This document shows, in pieces, positions 6,140-16,011 of a stretch of DNA of 20,949 nucleotides; position 1 is the first letter of the stretch, and each line of letters starts with the position of its first letter. Source of the DNA: Mesotaenium endlicherianum (taxonomy: Eukaryota; Streptophyta; Zygnematophyceae; Zygnematales; Mesotaeniaceae). Made by a program: the position numbers and the translations under genes. The stretch spans positions 8,858-29,806 of the forward strand of contig WELA01006045.1 of assembly GCA_009602735.1 (NCBI GenBank), read 5' to 3'. The notes under the pieces were generated by a model, which saw only the letters and a list, made by a program, of their open reading frames with translations, did not search any database and was not told the origin of the DNA.

Positions 6140-9100
6140 GAGGATGCTAGAGATAGTGAGTCGTCACTAGCTGCCCTCGTAGCAGGTATTATGGGTCCTG
6201 CTGAACTGGATTCACTATGCATGCCTGACAAACAGATAAAGGAGACCATCAGTAATATAGACGTCCAGAGAGTGCACACTCTGGATGCTCTTGTTCCACC
6301 TGATGTCCAACATTTCTTTGCTACGTCAGGAGAACAATGCGAAAGTCAGGAAAAGACAGTCCCCCCTATCCTACTGCATTGCATGATTGCAGGTAGGAAG
6401 GTGAGGGCATTTGTTGACGGAGGGGCGTCACATACTTTTATTCACAAGGACTTAGTTAAGCGGCTAAGGCTGCCTACTGTCACCCAAGGGAATAGAAAAA
6501 TATTCCTTGGAGATGCCTCAAGTATCCCGGGAGGAGTTATAACCAAGCCTATTGAGGTCCAGTTAGGTTCTGGCATTGCAGTTCTAACTGAAACGCTTAC
6601 ATTTGAGGTACTCAACACTGGCTTTTATGATCTCGTGCTAGGCAGGTCCTGGCTTAATAGACATCAAGCTGAAGTGTGTTGGAGCAGAGGTACAGTTAAA
6701 GTGAGAGGAGCCAGTGATGGGCAGACTGACTTGGCACCCACCAGTGCTCTTCCTCTTGTCCTGTGTGGATGGCAAATGAAGGAAAAGAAGAGGCTTCCAG
6801 AAGGATGCAAGTTGCTGAATGCAATGGAGTTCGTCAAAAGCTGGAACCAGAAGGAAGACAGAATGTTCTGTCTGCTGCTAAGAGAGGTACCTCCTCAACC
6901 TGAAGAAGTGGTTGAGAAAAAGGTAAGCCCTCCGGAGCACCCTACTGCTGCAAAAATTGTTGCTCAGTACACTGATGTGTTTAACATGCCTCCAGGACTA
7001 CCCCCTAAAAGGGAAGTAGATCATAGGATTGATCTATTACCTGGTAGCCAGCCACCCTGGCAACGCACTTATGGCTTGTCTTATTTGGAGAGCGAGGAGT
7101 TGAAAACACAGATTGCAGAGCTGGAGGAAAATGGTTACATTTCTCCCAGTAAATCACCGTACGGCGCACCTATCCTATTTGTTAAGAAAAAGGATGGCAG
7201 TATGCGGATGTGTGTGGATTACAGAGCCCTGAACAGAATTACAGTAAAGAACAAGTATGCTTTACCCAGAATCGAGGACTTGCTTGATACCCTGTCTGGC
7301 GCTAAGGTGTTCAGTAAGATAGATCTCAAGAGTGGTTATCATCAAATCAGAATTGCTGAGGGGGATGAACACAAGACTGCTTTCCGCACACGTTATGGAC
7401 ACTATGAGTTCAACGTGATGCCATTTGGACTGACTAATGCTCCTGCTACCTTTATGGGTGCTATGAATGACATTTTCAGACCTTATTTGGATAAGTTTGT
7501 GCAAGTTTTCCTGGATGATATTTTAATTTTCTCTAAAGATGAAGCTCAGCACACTGAACACTTAAAGAAAGTGCTGGACACTCTGCGGAAAAATCACTTG
7601 TATGCTAAAATGAGCAAGTGTGATTTCTTTAAGGAAAGTATTGAATTCTTAGGCCACGTTGTCAGTAAAGAGGGCATCAGTGTGGATCCTAAGAAAGTCC
7701 AGACCATAAGGGACTGGCCAGTACCACAGTCTGTCTCTGAAGTTAGATCCTTCCTCGGGTTGGCTAACTACTATAGGAGATTTATTGAGAATTATTCCAC
7801 AAAGGCCAGTAAACTGACTGACCTTACTAAGAAAGACATCGGGTATGTGTGGGGGGAAGAGCAGCAGGCTGCCTTCCAGACCCTTAAAGATGCCCTTTGT
7901 TCTGCCCCAGTGCTAGCCGTGTATGACCCCAGCAAACCGGTGCAGGTGGTTACTGATGCCTCTGATTTTGCCATGGGTGCTATTTTGTTGCAGCCTGCTG
8001 ACAAAACCACAAAGGATGGTAAGGTACGGCAGGAGTGGCATCCTGTGTTGTATGAGTCTATGAAATTTAATCCAGCGGAGATTAATTACTCAGTGCATGA
8101 TAAAGAGCTGCTAGCTATCATTCATGTACTCAAACAGTGGAGAGCATACTTACATGGTAAAGCTTTTAAGGTGATTACAGATCATCTAGCTCTGACCCAC
8201 TTTCAGAAGAAGTCCAAGCTGTCGAGGAGGGAGAACCGCTGGAGCCAGATGCTGGAGCAGTTCCAAGTCCAGATCGACTACAAACCAGGGAAGTTGAATC
8301 CTGCTGATGCACTCTCTAGAAGACCTGACTTGCAAGAAAGGAACTTTAGTCAGCATGCTGTAGATAAAGTCCTGTGTGCACTCACTTCACTAAAGGTGAA
8401 AAAGTCCTTCCTTGAACAACTTAGGAAAGCCTACCTTTCTGACCCAACATTTGAGCCCAGCCCCACTACTGGTGTGTGTCGTGCTACTGCACTCGGGTAT
8501 AAGCTCAAGGGAGGGGTCTGGGTGACTGAAACCACTTCAGGCAGGCTGAAGCTGGTCATTCCTAATAATTTGGAAATAAGGTCTCTCTTACTGAGTCAAG
8601 CTCATGACAGTCTCCTGGGTGGACATTTGGGGCAGGCCAAAACTGTTGGCAAACTGGCAAAACATTATCATTGGGAGGGGTTACCCCGGGAGGTCTTGAA
8701 ATATGTCAAGTCCTGTGACCAGTGTCAGAGAAATAAGTCTCGGCACACACCACCCGGAGGTCTCTTGCAACCGCTACCCATCCCAGCGGGACGCTGGGAA
8801 ACTATATCCATGGACTGGGTGGTCTCACTACCAAGAACTGCCAACGGGCATGATTCAATACTGGTAGTCGTGGATAAACTGACAAAAATGGTCATTTTTA
8901 TCCCCACAACTGTCAAAGTGACTGCACTCGAAACAGCGAGACAGTTTTACAACCATGTAGTATGCCAACATGGGCTCCCTTCTAATATCATCTCAGACAG
9001 AGACTCAAAATTCACCTCTAAGTTCTGGAGAGCTTTAATGGGGTTAATGGGAGTCAAACAGCTGCTCAGCACAGCAAACCACCCTCAGACTGATGGGCAG

Positions 9101-9907
9101 ACTGAAAGAACTAACCGAGTTCTGCAGGAGGTGCTGAGAGCATATATTAACCAAAAACAAGATAATTGGGATGACCTGTTGCCTCAAATTCAGTTTGCGG
9201 TCAACAGTGCGGTGCACGCGTCAACGGGCAAAACTCCTTTTGAACTCAGCCTGGGTAGAGTCCCTAAGTCTCCTCTAGATGTGCTAGGGGAATCTTTAAC
9301 TCACCCTGAAGGGATTGACAACCCGGTCTCCCTCCAGTTAACTCAGGAGTTTGCTGACACCCTGTCAGAAGTCCAACGAAACTTGCACACGGCCCAAGAA
9401 AACCAACAAAAATACGCTAATCAACACCGTCGGGAACTGACATTTTCCAAGGGGGATTTAGTCAAACTGCATTCTCAGCACCTGTACCTCCCTGGTGTGG
9501 TCAAGAAAAAGCTTGGCCCTGTCTGGGTCGGTCCATATTCGGTGGTCCGTCGTGTCGGTCAGAATGCTTACAAACTGAACATGTCAGCTGAATACAAGGG
9601 GCACCCGGTCTTTAATGTCTCCTTCCTGGAACCGTACATCAAAGGTGATACACTGTTCACAGGTCGGTTCCCTGTCCAACCGGGACCGGTCCCCGCTGTC
9701 CGGGACGGCGACCCTGAGGAATATGAGGTCGATGAGATTTTAGACGCTCGCTCGGTCCGTCGATCGTCTAAATATGTCATGAAATACCTCATTCGATGGA
9801 AGGGTTACGATGCCTCTGGGGACACTTGGGAGTTTAAGGACCACTTGACCAATGCCAAAGGGGCGTTGACACGGTTCCACCTTCGGGCCGCTGGAGTCCC
9901 TCCATAA
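6104..9907 (+). CDS. pol: pol: protease, reverse transcriptase, RNase H, integrase, chromodomain (copy B)
   Basis: It is probably made as Gag-Pol by -1 frameshifting; the first in-frame ATG is at 6191, and residue numbers count from it (1238 aa). The aspartic protease has FVDGGASH (Asp76). RT spans about 300-495 with FLDD (440-443). RNase H spans about 585-710 with acidic residues Asp589, Glu639 and Asp664. The integrase zinc site is His805, His812, Cys842, Cys845. The DDE core is Asp875, Asp936 and Glu972. A GPY/F-type motif lies at about 1106-1130 (GPY at 1114-1116). The C-terminal chromodomain lies at about 1177-1230 with aromatic residues Tyr1178, Trp1203 and Trp1213. Together these parts copy RNA to DNA and insert it; chromodomains of this family are known to steer insertion to marked chromatin. 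There are no stops or missing catalytic residues. The protease has DGG where DSG or DTG is commoner, a variant known in plant Ty3 elements. Confidence 0.96.
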   Translation, partial: RQQQSVIQSTDCEDARDSESSLAALVAGIMGPAELDSLCMPDKQIKETISNIDVQRVHTLDALVPPDVQHFFATSGEQCESQEKTVPPILLHCMIAGRKVRAFVDGGASHTFIHKDLVKRLRLPTVTQGNRKIFLGDASSIPGGVITKPIEVQLGSGIAVLTETLTFEVLNTGFYDLVLGRSWLNRHQAEVCWSRGTVKVRGASDGQTDLAPTSALPLVLCGWQMKEKKRLPEGCKLLNAMEFVKSWNQKEDRMFCLLLREVPPQPEEVVEKKVSPPEHPTAAKIVAQYTDVFNMPPGLPPKREVDHRIDLLPGSQPPWQRTYGLSYLESEELKTQIAELEENGYISPSKSPYGAPILFVKKKDGSMRMCVDYRALNRITVKNKYALPRIEDLLDTLSGAKVFSKIDLKSGYHQIRIAEGDEHKTAFRTRYGHYEFNVMPFGLTNAPATFMGAMNDIFRPYLDKFVQVFLDDILIFSKDEAQHTEHLKKVLDTLRKNHLYAKMSKCDFFKESIEFLGHVVSKEGISVDPKKVQTIRDWPVPQSVSEVRSFLGLANYYRRFIENYSTKASKLTDLTKKDIGYVWGEEQQAAFQTLKDALCSAPVLAVYDPSKPVQVVTDASDFAMGAILLQPADKTTKDGKVRQEWHPVLYESMKFNPAEINYSVHDKELLAIIHVLKQWRAYLHGKAFKVITDHLALTHFQKKSKLSRRENRWSQMLEQFQVQIDYKPGKLNPADALSRRPDLQERNFSQHAVDKVLCALTSLKVKKSFLEQLRKAYLSDPTFEPSPTTGVCRATALGYKLKGGVWVTETTSGRLKLVIPNNLEIRSLLLSQAHDSLLGGHLGQAKTVGKLAKHYHWEGLPREVLKYVKSCDQCQRNKSRHTPPGGLLQPLPIPAGRWETISMDWVVSLPRTANGHDSILVVVDKLTKMVIFIPTTVKVTALETARQFYNHVVCQHGLPSNIISDRDSKFTSKFWRALMGLMGVKQLLSTANHPQTDGQTERTNRVLQEVLRAYINQKQDNWDDLLPQIQFAVNSAVHASTGKTPFELSLGRVPKSPLDVLGESLTHPEGIDNPVSLQLTQEFADTLSEVQRNLHTAQENQQKYANQHRRELTFSKGDLVKLHSQHLYLPGVVKKKLGPVWVGPYSVVRRVGQNAYKLNMSAEYKGHPVFNVSFLEPYIKGDTLFTGRFPVQPGPVPAVRDGDPEEYEVDEILDARSVRRSSKYVMKYLIRWKGYDASGDTWEFKDHLTNAKGALTRFHLRAAGVPP

Positions 9908-9950
9908 CTGTCATTTCAGTTGACACGGGAAGGTGACAGGCGGTCCTGTC
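9906..9950 (+). other. Twin hairpins at the pol stop codon (copy B)
   Basis: The same two inverted repeats as at 1708-1752, AACTG/CAGTT and GACAGG/CCTGTC, are unchanged between the copies. Confidence 0.5.
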
Positions 9951-9955
9951 TCCAT

Positions 9956-9973
9956 TTAAGTTGGAGGGGAAAA
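9956..9973 (+). promoter_or_regulatory. Second polypurine tract just after pol (copy B)
   Basis: TTAAGTTGGAGGGGAAAA precedes ATATATGACAG, so in this copy the tract is followed within a few bases by TG, as at a normal LTR boundary. It may be a central polypurine tract or a fossil 3' end. Confidence 0.6.
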
Positions 9974-10070
9974 TATATGACAGTTAGTGAGCGAGAGCGA
10001 TAAAAACACACTCATACGTTTATGTGTAGCGCATCGCAACTACGTCAACTTTTAGCAATCATCCTGTAAG

Positions 10071-10173
10071 GTAAACAGCAGCGAAGCCACTATACTAAAT
10101 ACTAACATACTTCCTGCAATCCCTATGACAAAGGTCCATATCCTACTAACTTGTGCCCTGGTTACATGTGCAG
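10071..10173 (+). other. Predicted 103-nt intron in the ORF3 leader (copy B)
   Basis: The donor AAG|GTAAAC (10070/10071), branch motif TACTAAC (10144-10150) and acceptor TGCAG (10169-10173) lie just before G-ATG at 10175. Copy A has CACAG at the acceptor where B has TGCAG: the bases before the AG differ but the AG is kept. Confidence 0.6.
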
Positions 10174-10174
10174 G

Positions 10175-11851
10175 ATGGCGCCCACCACACAAAAGGAGGA
10201 CAGAAAGCGCAAGGCAGAAGAAGCCAGGAGGACAATGGAGCAATACCAGAAGGAGCTGGCGGCGACGTCCCTCACCAGGAGAGAACAAGAAAGGGTCCGC
10301 AAACAACAAGAGGCGGCAGAAGAGGCACAGAGGAAGAAGGATCAGGAAGCGGAAAACCTCAGGAAGGCTGAGGAGGAGAGACAGAAGAAACAGCAAGAAG
10401 AAGCGGCAGCGGCAGAAGAGGAGAAAAGAAAAAAGATTGAAGCGGACAGACAGAAGAGCTTGGCCACTTACAGGTATACTGTGGTGGGTGGCCAAAACTT
10501 CGATAACCTGAAGGAAGCATTGCTGGCAGCCCAGGAGATCAACAGGCTGGAACAGACAACACTGCTACAGAAGGAAGGAGCTACAGCACTGGACAGGTAC
10601 ATCGAGACACACACCGGCGTGGTCCTTTACGAAGATTATGCTAAGATGGTGGGCTATACAGCAGAGCAGGCCCGGTATCTCGCAGATGATTCAGAGGACA
10701 AGCCGGTCCCCATACCGGGAATAGTGGGAGATCAGAGACTCATCCGGATGGTGAGCATGCGGCCCGATAGCTTTAAGGATACGGTATTCTACCTCACACT
10801 CCTGCCAGCTTACAATGAAGTTGAGAGAAGGAGCTGGGAGTACTTGGCCAGGGAAGCAGGACAGCAGATGTTCTCTCCCCACTGGTTCCCGTGTAAACTG
10901 AGGAAGGCTGAGCACGGACCCCAGTACTACCAGCAGCCAACAGACTGGAGGTGGATGACCGTCACAAATAAAAAGCAGGAGTGTGACCGAGCCCAACCGG
11001 ATGACTTCCACTATGGACTAGACGGCTATCTCATCCTACCACCTCACATCGCCCCTTGGGATCCCAGGCTGAATGGATGCCTGAGCAATATGAATGCAGA
11101 GACCAAGGAGCATAGGAGGAGGGGAAGAGACTACTTCTCTAAGGGAAAGCATGCCTTTGTCAAATGGGCAAAGAATGCAGGCCGGATAGATATCAGTAGG
11201 CTGAAGGCCAAGCAACCTCCAGCGCGCCCTAAGAAAGGGAGGTCGGTAGACTACTCCATGTCTACTAGGGAGCAGGACGACTTAGTGGACGAGACCCCCA
11301 CTCTCTCCGAGGAGGAGGATGAGGAGGATGAGGAAGAAGAACAAGGCAGAGGAGAAGCATCAGCAGCAGGTCCTCAGGATACCCAGGGGCAGGCAGGGGC
11401 GCTCCCTAAAGAACCACGATCAGGTATTTGGAATGTGATCCCCGTTATGGCGACAACTGGACCCCGCGCTTGCTCCCCCAGCCCACTTGCCCAAGCAGGG
11501 GAAGAAGCTGATCTGACTGTACTGGGCAGCAGACACAGGCGGACATCCCCAGAGGACAGGGGTGCCAGAAGAGGGACACGCGGGTGGGCCAGAGGTATGC
11601 CGGCCTCCCCCTCCGCTCAGGGGCATGTACCTCTAGCCAATGTATTTCAGCATCCTACTGGAATGCCTGTCTATGTGGGGATCAACACCCAAGTGGTTGA
11701 AGAGCAGGCTACCATCCTTCGTTCTCCTCGAGGTCCAACTTTAGAGCAAACAGGGTTCTTTAGAAGGCCAGCTGACAGACCTAGAGGGCTGTCCAGATCT
11801 AGGTCCAGATCTCCGTCTCCTGACCCTGAAGCCCCGGGAACAACCCCTTAA
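10175..11851 (+). CDS. ORF3 of copy B: extra retrotransposon protein of unknown function
   Basis: This is the same architecture as the copy A protein: coiled coil, unrecognised core, acidic run and SR-like tail, 558 aa from the ATG at 10175. It starts 265 nt after the pol stop in a different frame, so it is not a pol readthrough product; a separate or spliced mRNA is the likely source. From the ATG on, the copies differ at 13 residues. Five lie in the coiled coil, one (Glu/Asp) is at the end of the core, and seven lie in the disordered C-terminal third. Over about 650 bp of core I count five base differences, all silent. An alternative ATG at 10166 lies in the predicted intron. Confidence 0.86.
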   Translation: MAPTTQKEDRKRKAEEARRTMEQYQKELAATSLTRREQERVRKQQEAAEEAQRKKDQEAENLRKAEEERQKKQQEEAAAAEEEKRKKIEADRQKSLATYRYTVVGGQNFDNLKEALLAAQEINRLEQTTLLQKEGATALDRYIETHTGVVLYEDYAKMVGYTAEQARYLADDSEDKPVPIPGIVGDQRLIRMVSMRPDSFKDTVFYLTLLPAYNEVERRSWEYLAREAGQQMFSPHWFPCKLRKAEHGPQYYQQPTDWRWMTVTNKKQECDRAQPDDFHYGLDGYLILPPHIAPWDPRLNGCLSNMNAETKEHRRRGRDYFSKGKHAFVKWAKNAGRIDISRLKAKQPPARPKKGRSVDYSMSTREQDDLVDETPTLSEEEDEEDEEEEQGRGEASAAGPQDTQGQAGALPKEPRSGIWNVIPVMATTGPRACSPSPLAQAGEEADLTVLGSRHRRTSPEDRGARRGTRGWARGMPASPSAQGHVPLANVFQHPTGMPVYVGINTQVVEEQATILRSPRGPTLEQTGFFRRPADRPRGLSRSRSRSPSPDPEAPGTTP

Positions 11852-11956
11852 GGTGACAGGCTGAGAAGACAGTCCGTAGGGGAGGCTGGTCAGGGTCAGT
11901 TCCTTTATTTAAGGCTTTGGCAGTTTAATGCTGTCGAGGCGACAACAAGTTAAGTT

Positions 11957-11964
11957 GGAGGGAT
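11957..11964 (+). promoter_or_regulatory. 3' polypurine tract of copy B
   Basis: GGAGGGA lies directly before the LTR start at 11965. It matches the tract of copy A. Confidence 0.8.
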
Positions 11965-12684
11965 TGTAATGAATCAGTATATTAGTGGATATAATATTCA
12001 TTTAAATATAATAGTTAATTAAGTTCAGCCTGCTGAACTTTAGTTAATAGTCAGTCTGCTGGACTTTACATAATTATCAGTTTAATGACTCAGCCGGAAG
12101 CAGCAGGCTGAAGTCCATATAAGTCAGCTTGCTGACCCATTCTTTGACAGCCAGCTGACTTCCGTACTCGGTAGCAGCGAACTGCCTTGACTTACACCTA
12201 AGTACGATATGCTAGATGAATGGCCAGATGACATCCCTATGATGGATGGCTATTCGGGATGATGGGAGATGGCGGTGGATTTGGTTAACCGAGGTCCTAC
12301 CAACGTGGTTAACTCCCGGGTAGGCGGTGCCATCGCACTGACCGTTGAACAGTAAACTCATTCCATGTACATATGCTAGGCATTGCTCTCGAGTTCGGCA
12401 TTCGGAAACGAGGCCAACTCTCCTGTACAGCTTACTGAGAGAGATCTGAATCCAAGGCGAGAAGCCATTGATGCGCACTGTCTTCTAACCTTGCTTATGT
12501 ATGAGTTTACTGATTTGCATAATTCATGCTAGTTTACTCGCATTTGACTTACGAGTATTATTCACTGCTAGTGTATTGTCCTTTGCCGTTTAACCAGTTA
12601 ACGAAAATTACCATAAAGATTACTTGCTGATATAAAGATCTTTATTAATTGTTAATCGCTTATTTGGTAAGTCGATTCATTTCA
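11965..12684 (+). repeat. 3' LTR of copy B (720 bp)
   Basis: It starts TGTAATGAATC after the polypurine tract and ends TTCATTTCA, the same length as the middle LTR. The bases after it, ACGAT (12685-12689), are the expected 3' target duplication; its partner would lie before the 5' LTR of copy A, outside the window. Confidence 0.95.
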
Positions 12685-13356
12685 ACGATCCACTCCAAGA
12701 TGAGATCCAGGCCGTGTGCAGAACAAGTCGTCCATGTGATGTGGGGATACTTCTTTTGAATTCTTGCACCTGCACATAGACATTTTGAATAGGAGTAAGA
12801 AAGTACGTATTCTTGTAACAATGGAAGATTCAAAATGTGAGATATATAAGCTGCAACAATGACATAATATAAAGGTGATGTGGCGGTAATAGTTTCCTGC
12901 ATTAACGCAATATTTGGCGGAATCTGTGCAGATCATGAGCACATGCCCCATATCTAATTCTTGAGGCACCAAAGGGGTCTCAGACACTTGGAAAGATGAT
13001 CTACGATCATCTTCCTGCACAACTTCTTTTTTCGGTGCTTCCTCTCCATCATTCTGCGAGTACGCACCCTTACAAAATTTATGGAGTGTCTTAGACTCTT
13101 CGCGAAGGTGTTCTCTCACGAAAGACTCCAAAAATCTCTGCTTACTCTTGTCATAGACGAAGTACACCTTGTACACATAACCCACCTTTTTTTTTCCCAC
13201 CACCCGCTTCTTCACCACTCTCTCTATCAACAACTCATCCCAATAAGCATCAAACTTCTCTTTTGCCCATGCAGTACCAAAGTGAGCAGCGGGAACCAGA
13301 ATTTTAGCGTCTAAAAGTGCGTCTAACGAACATTCAGAGGCACCCATGGCGGACAA
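12685..13356 (-). pseudogene. hAT-type (DUF659) transposase remnant, cut by the LTR
   Basis: The minus strand reads towards the LTR. Near the cut it encodes RIQKKYPHITWTTCSAHGLD and LILEWI, a match to the conserved core of plant DUF659/hAT transposase-like proteins (YPHI.WT.C.AHC.DLMLED). About 60 residues upstream in the gene, VLMICTDSAKYCVNAG matches the preceding family motif (TDNA..YVAAG). The two parts are in different frames, separated by 127 extra bases between repeated TGCAGG strings; removing 127 bases restores frame. The family's His/Cys is altered (SAHG for AAHC). The N-terminal part, from the ATG at 13356, is rich in Lys/Glu and not recognised. The C-terminal dimerisation region is missing and should lie beyond the Ty3 array. 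Confidence 0.75.
12993..13013. repeat. Perfect 9-bp inverted repeat inside the hAT remnant
   Basis: AAGATGATC-TAC-GATCATCTT is a perfect palindrome with a 3-base loop. No function is known. Confidence 0.45.
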
Positions 13357-13569
13357 AAGCTCGCAAAGAAGAAGGTTGTTAGCCTTCTTTTTGGTTTGTT
13401 TTCTTCATCAGAACCAAACTTAGCACCGTACGATAACGTGAACAACTTGTACGCGTTTTTCCGCTTTAACCTGTAGATTTGATTGTGGACACTTGGCGAC
13501 ATAACCCATTGTTTAAGACTAATCTTGATAAAAATAAATAAGTATTAAGAAAGATACAGAGGTAACAAA
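13357..13569 (-). other. Possible upstream part of the hAT gene or unassigned sequence
   Basis: The minus strand has an open stretch of about 60 codons (roughly 13336-13473) with a Lys-rich composition. It could be an upstream exon of the hAT-like gene. A 7-bp AAGAAGG/CCTTCTT inverted repeat lies near 13371-13391. Nothing else is recognisable. Confidence 0.25.
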
Positions 13570-13710
13570 GGGAGCAAGTAGATGCATCAGAATCTGTGAG
13601 TTGCATCATATTTGATGCTCCGGGCCATCTGATGTTAAGCTAGTTTAAGGCAAGTATTGACACCAAAGACTTAAAAGACATGTGCTTAACGAGGACATTA
13701 AATTCTTTTA

Positions 13711-13722
13711 AGAGAGGAGGAG
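13711..13722 (+). promoter_or_regulatory. Polypurine tract of a second LTR retrotransposon
   Basis: AGAGAGGAGGAG stands immediately before TGTAACGATC, a typical plant LTR start. The preceding bases (about 13640-13710, with GAGGACATTAAA) resemble the non-coding 3' end of a plant retroelement. Confidence 0.6.
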
Positions 13723-14410
13723 TGTAACGATCTAAGCTTTTTAGGCGTATATAAGAAGTTTTCTTGATTACCTAAAATACGTTATATTACTTATTGATAA
13801 AATATTGCATCTTTGATGAAATAATCGACACACACATGTGTCAACTAATTTCTGGTCGATTGGCAAAACAACCAAATTACTATAGCAAAAAGAATCGTAT
13901 AGTAACTTTTTAACCTCGCAAAAGCACGACATAATCAATCATAACGTTAGCTTGATTAATCATTAGGAAATAACTAGATTAATCGATGATTAATTAACTT
14001 ATCTTGACTTTCATTATTTTAGATTATGACAGGCAATCCATGATAATTCCAAACTTTGATCAGTCGTTTGATATCTTCACACCTGACCTATTCGCCAAAC
14101 ACTTATTTAACACTACCGGTCCAAGTAAGCAGCATGTTTTCAAAAGTTGCATGATCGTGAAAATGCCCGTTTGACGTTAAACGTTTTTTAAGAAACCGTT
14201 AAGAAACCTCCAAACGGCCAAACGGCTCGTTAGGAGTATTGGGCCGAACGGTATACGCCCGTTTGATCGTTTTTGTTGAACATGAACCAGTGCCCTAGGT
14301 GGTGACTTGAAGCACTCCAGTGCCTCATGTTGTGCAGGTATACATACTTGCAAGAGTCATTGTGAGTGCAACTCTCACAAGCACGCATACTACAACTTTG
14401 TCTTTTCTTT
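13723..14410 (+). repeat. LTR of a second retrotransposon, 3' end unresolved
   Basis: AT-rich sequence starts TGTAACGATCTAAGC directly after a polypurine tract, so this is a 3' LTR rather than a solo LTR. No second copy is in the window, so the end is uncertain; somewhere around 14390-14460 is plausible, where minus-strand coding-like sequence begins. Within it, 14164-14270 is dense in CCGTTT/AAACGG motifs in both orientations. The rest of this element's internal region is absent, so it is truncated. Confidence 0.5.
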
Positions 14411-14418
14411 CTCAAATT

Positions 14419-14757
14419 CTAAGTATTCAAAAATTTCCAAGATATTGTTATCTTCTTTCCATCAAGTATCATTTTTTTCTTGAATATCGGATAAAGAACC
14501 TCGAATAAAATTAGAAACATTACAGCAATCTCATCCTCGTCCCAGGTAATCCGAAACATCTGAGGAAGCTTTCCAGCATTTGTTGGAACCAGACGATCAC
14601 AATCTGCCCTCTCACTTGCAGCTACGGTTGTTGCCTTCTCTGCTGCCGCCTTTGCGCCTTTGCAGATGGTTTTTTTGGCCACATCTGCACCATAATAGAC
14701 AATTGGCATGTATAGCTTAGCAAATTGAGCTTTTAACTCAGCGAGCTCTTCGCTCAT
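14419..14757 (-). pseudogene. Decayed coding remnant downstream of the zinc-knuckle region
   Basis: An open frame of 112 codons starts MSEELAELKAQFAKLYMP, with an Ala/Lys-rich helical middle. It follows the zinc-knuckle remnant on the same strand after a 12-bp gap, so it may be a further piece of the same degenerate gag-like gene. No family was recognised. Confidence 0.3.
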
Positions 14758-14769
14758 GACATCATACTT

Positions 14770-15256
14770 CTAGTTACCTTTCCGGCGACTAGAGTTATCT
14801 TTTTCTTTCTTATTCCCTCTATCCGCCTCTTTTGTTGCAGTATTTGCCCATGGAGATATTAGATTAAGGTTCTTTGACCAACACTCATCTTCCGAGTGAC
14901 CCTTCTTGATGCAATGTGCACATATCTATGCCTTGCTAGCAGACAATTGCTTAGCGTCAGGGTAAGGGCTATCTCTCTTTTGATCTCCTGATTTTCCACA
15001 ACTCCAACATCCTTCTGCTGTTTCAGCAGTGTTGGCGTGTTAGCAAACTTGTTGAAAGTCCCGTTTTTCTTCTTAACATGGAGTTTAGAGCTAGTGATCT
15101 TAGACGATGAGGATTCCTCCCTCCAATCAGAAGCCATAAGCGTCTTAGAAGCTTCTCTGTACCAGACTATACCTTTTTCGACATTGTGTGCTATTCCTCG
15201 TCGATGTTCCAGTCAATTCCACGCTTCGCGGACAGGTGTAGCCTGACTTCTCGATC
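14770..15256 (-). pseudogene. Decayed gag-like remnant with two zinc knuckles
   Basis: On the minus strand, 14881-14925 encodes CAHCIKKGHSEDEC, a perfect C-2-C-4-H-4-C zinc knuckle. Just upstream in the gene, 14965-15009 encodes CWSCGKSGDQKRDS, a second knuckle in which His is now Asp and the last Cys is Ser. A stop codon (14926-14928) separates them and other frames are interrupted, so this is a pseudogene. Knuckles of this spacing are typical of retrotransposon gag proteins. The remnant runs up to the edge of solo LTR 1 and appears to continue beyond it at 16012: if the 745-bp LTR and one target copy are ignored, an open frame of about 50 codons spans the junction. Confidence 0.6.
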
Positions 15257-15261
15257 TGTCT

Positions 15262-16006
15262 TATAAGGTCATAGGTTTATACAGTGCAATTTTGAGTCCC
15301 TTGAAAATACATTCTGATTGCATAGTAGTGTTGAGTTTATTTTTGTGGTCATTTTGATATAAAGTTCATCGAATTTGGTGAAGTATTGAGAGAGTTACGA
15401 ATTTTCAAAATTTAATCAATTTTGAGGTCGGTTGACGACTGTCCTTAATTCGCGGTGAGCGCGACCGTCGGATTGACCAACAGCGTCGAGCGATCTGGCC
15501 CGTTAGAGTGAACTCGAACCTTCACGTAAGTTCGGCTGACGCGGAGTGCCGACTAGGTCGATTTACCTAGAAGTTTCGGTTTTAGCCTAGCGCGCCTAAG
15601 ATAGAATATTCTAGTAATGTCGATGCATGTATGTGGACGTCAATTCGACCCGACACGTCAGATGAGACTGATTTGGCATACTCACGAATGTTCGGGAAGG
15701 GACGAATTGACGAACACTAAGGAAATTCCGTAGCTTCCTCCCATAGAGGAACACTTAGGCAGAAAACTATAAATAGGCATAACTTCTTCATTTCTTATCA
15801 ATTTTCACTTATGTAAATTTCTACGAGTTTGTAATAATGAGACCTTTCATTCTAGTCCATTTGTGAGCACTTTCTTGCCACTCAAAATGTTGAGTAAATT
15901 TCATAAGCTTTCTTAGTGATATGCCGCTGCACTCTTTAGTATGATTGCAACTAGTTCTTTTCCTCGTGAGTCATTACGCTTCCACTAGGGCACTCTGCCC
16001 CTTTCA
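15262..16006 (+). mobile_element. Solo LTR 1 (745 bp) with 5-bp target duplication
   Basis: It aligns along its full length with the repeat at 17309-18054 and ends CCCCTTTCA. It is flanked by TGTCT on both sides (15257-15261 and 16007-16011), so it is an independent insertion that later lost its internal region by LTR-LTR recombination. Its first bases are TA where the other copy has TG. A good TATA box (TATAAATA, 15768-15775) is present. It interrupts the minus-strand gag-like remnant. Five-base duplications fit Ty3 and most other LTR elements. Confidence 0.9.
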
Positions 16007-16011
16007 TGTCT

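Larger units (their letters stand above)
3890..12684 (+). mobile_element. Complete Ty3/gypsy chromovirus copy B with extra ORF3
   Basis: This is a full-length element of 8795 bp. Its parts in order are a 720-bp LTR, a primer binding site, gag, pol joined by a -1 frameshift signal, an extra ORF3, a polypurine tract and a 720-bp LTR. The RT-RNase H-integrase order and the chromodomain after integrase place it among the Ty3/gypsy chromoviruses. All reading frames are open, so it could be autonomous or recently so. A hand count finds about 21 mismatches between the two LTRs (about 3 %). Because the left LTR is shared with copy A, that figure may not date the insertion of B. The element ends inside a hAT remnant on the opposite strand. 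Confidence 0.95.

Noticed and set aside
6112..6145. H-type pseudoknot at the frameshift site
   Set aside because: Only 4 bp could form in the second stem, with connecting loops of 0 and 2 nt around a 10-bp first stem, which is geometrically unlikely. The simple hairpin is enough.
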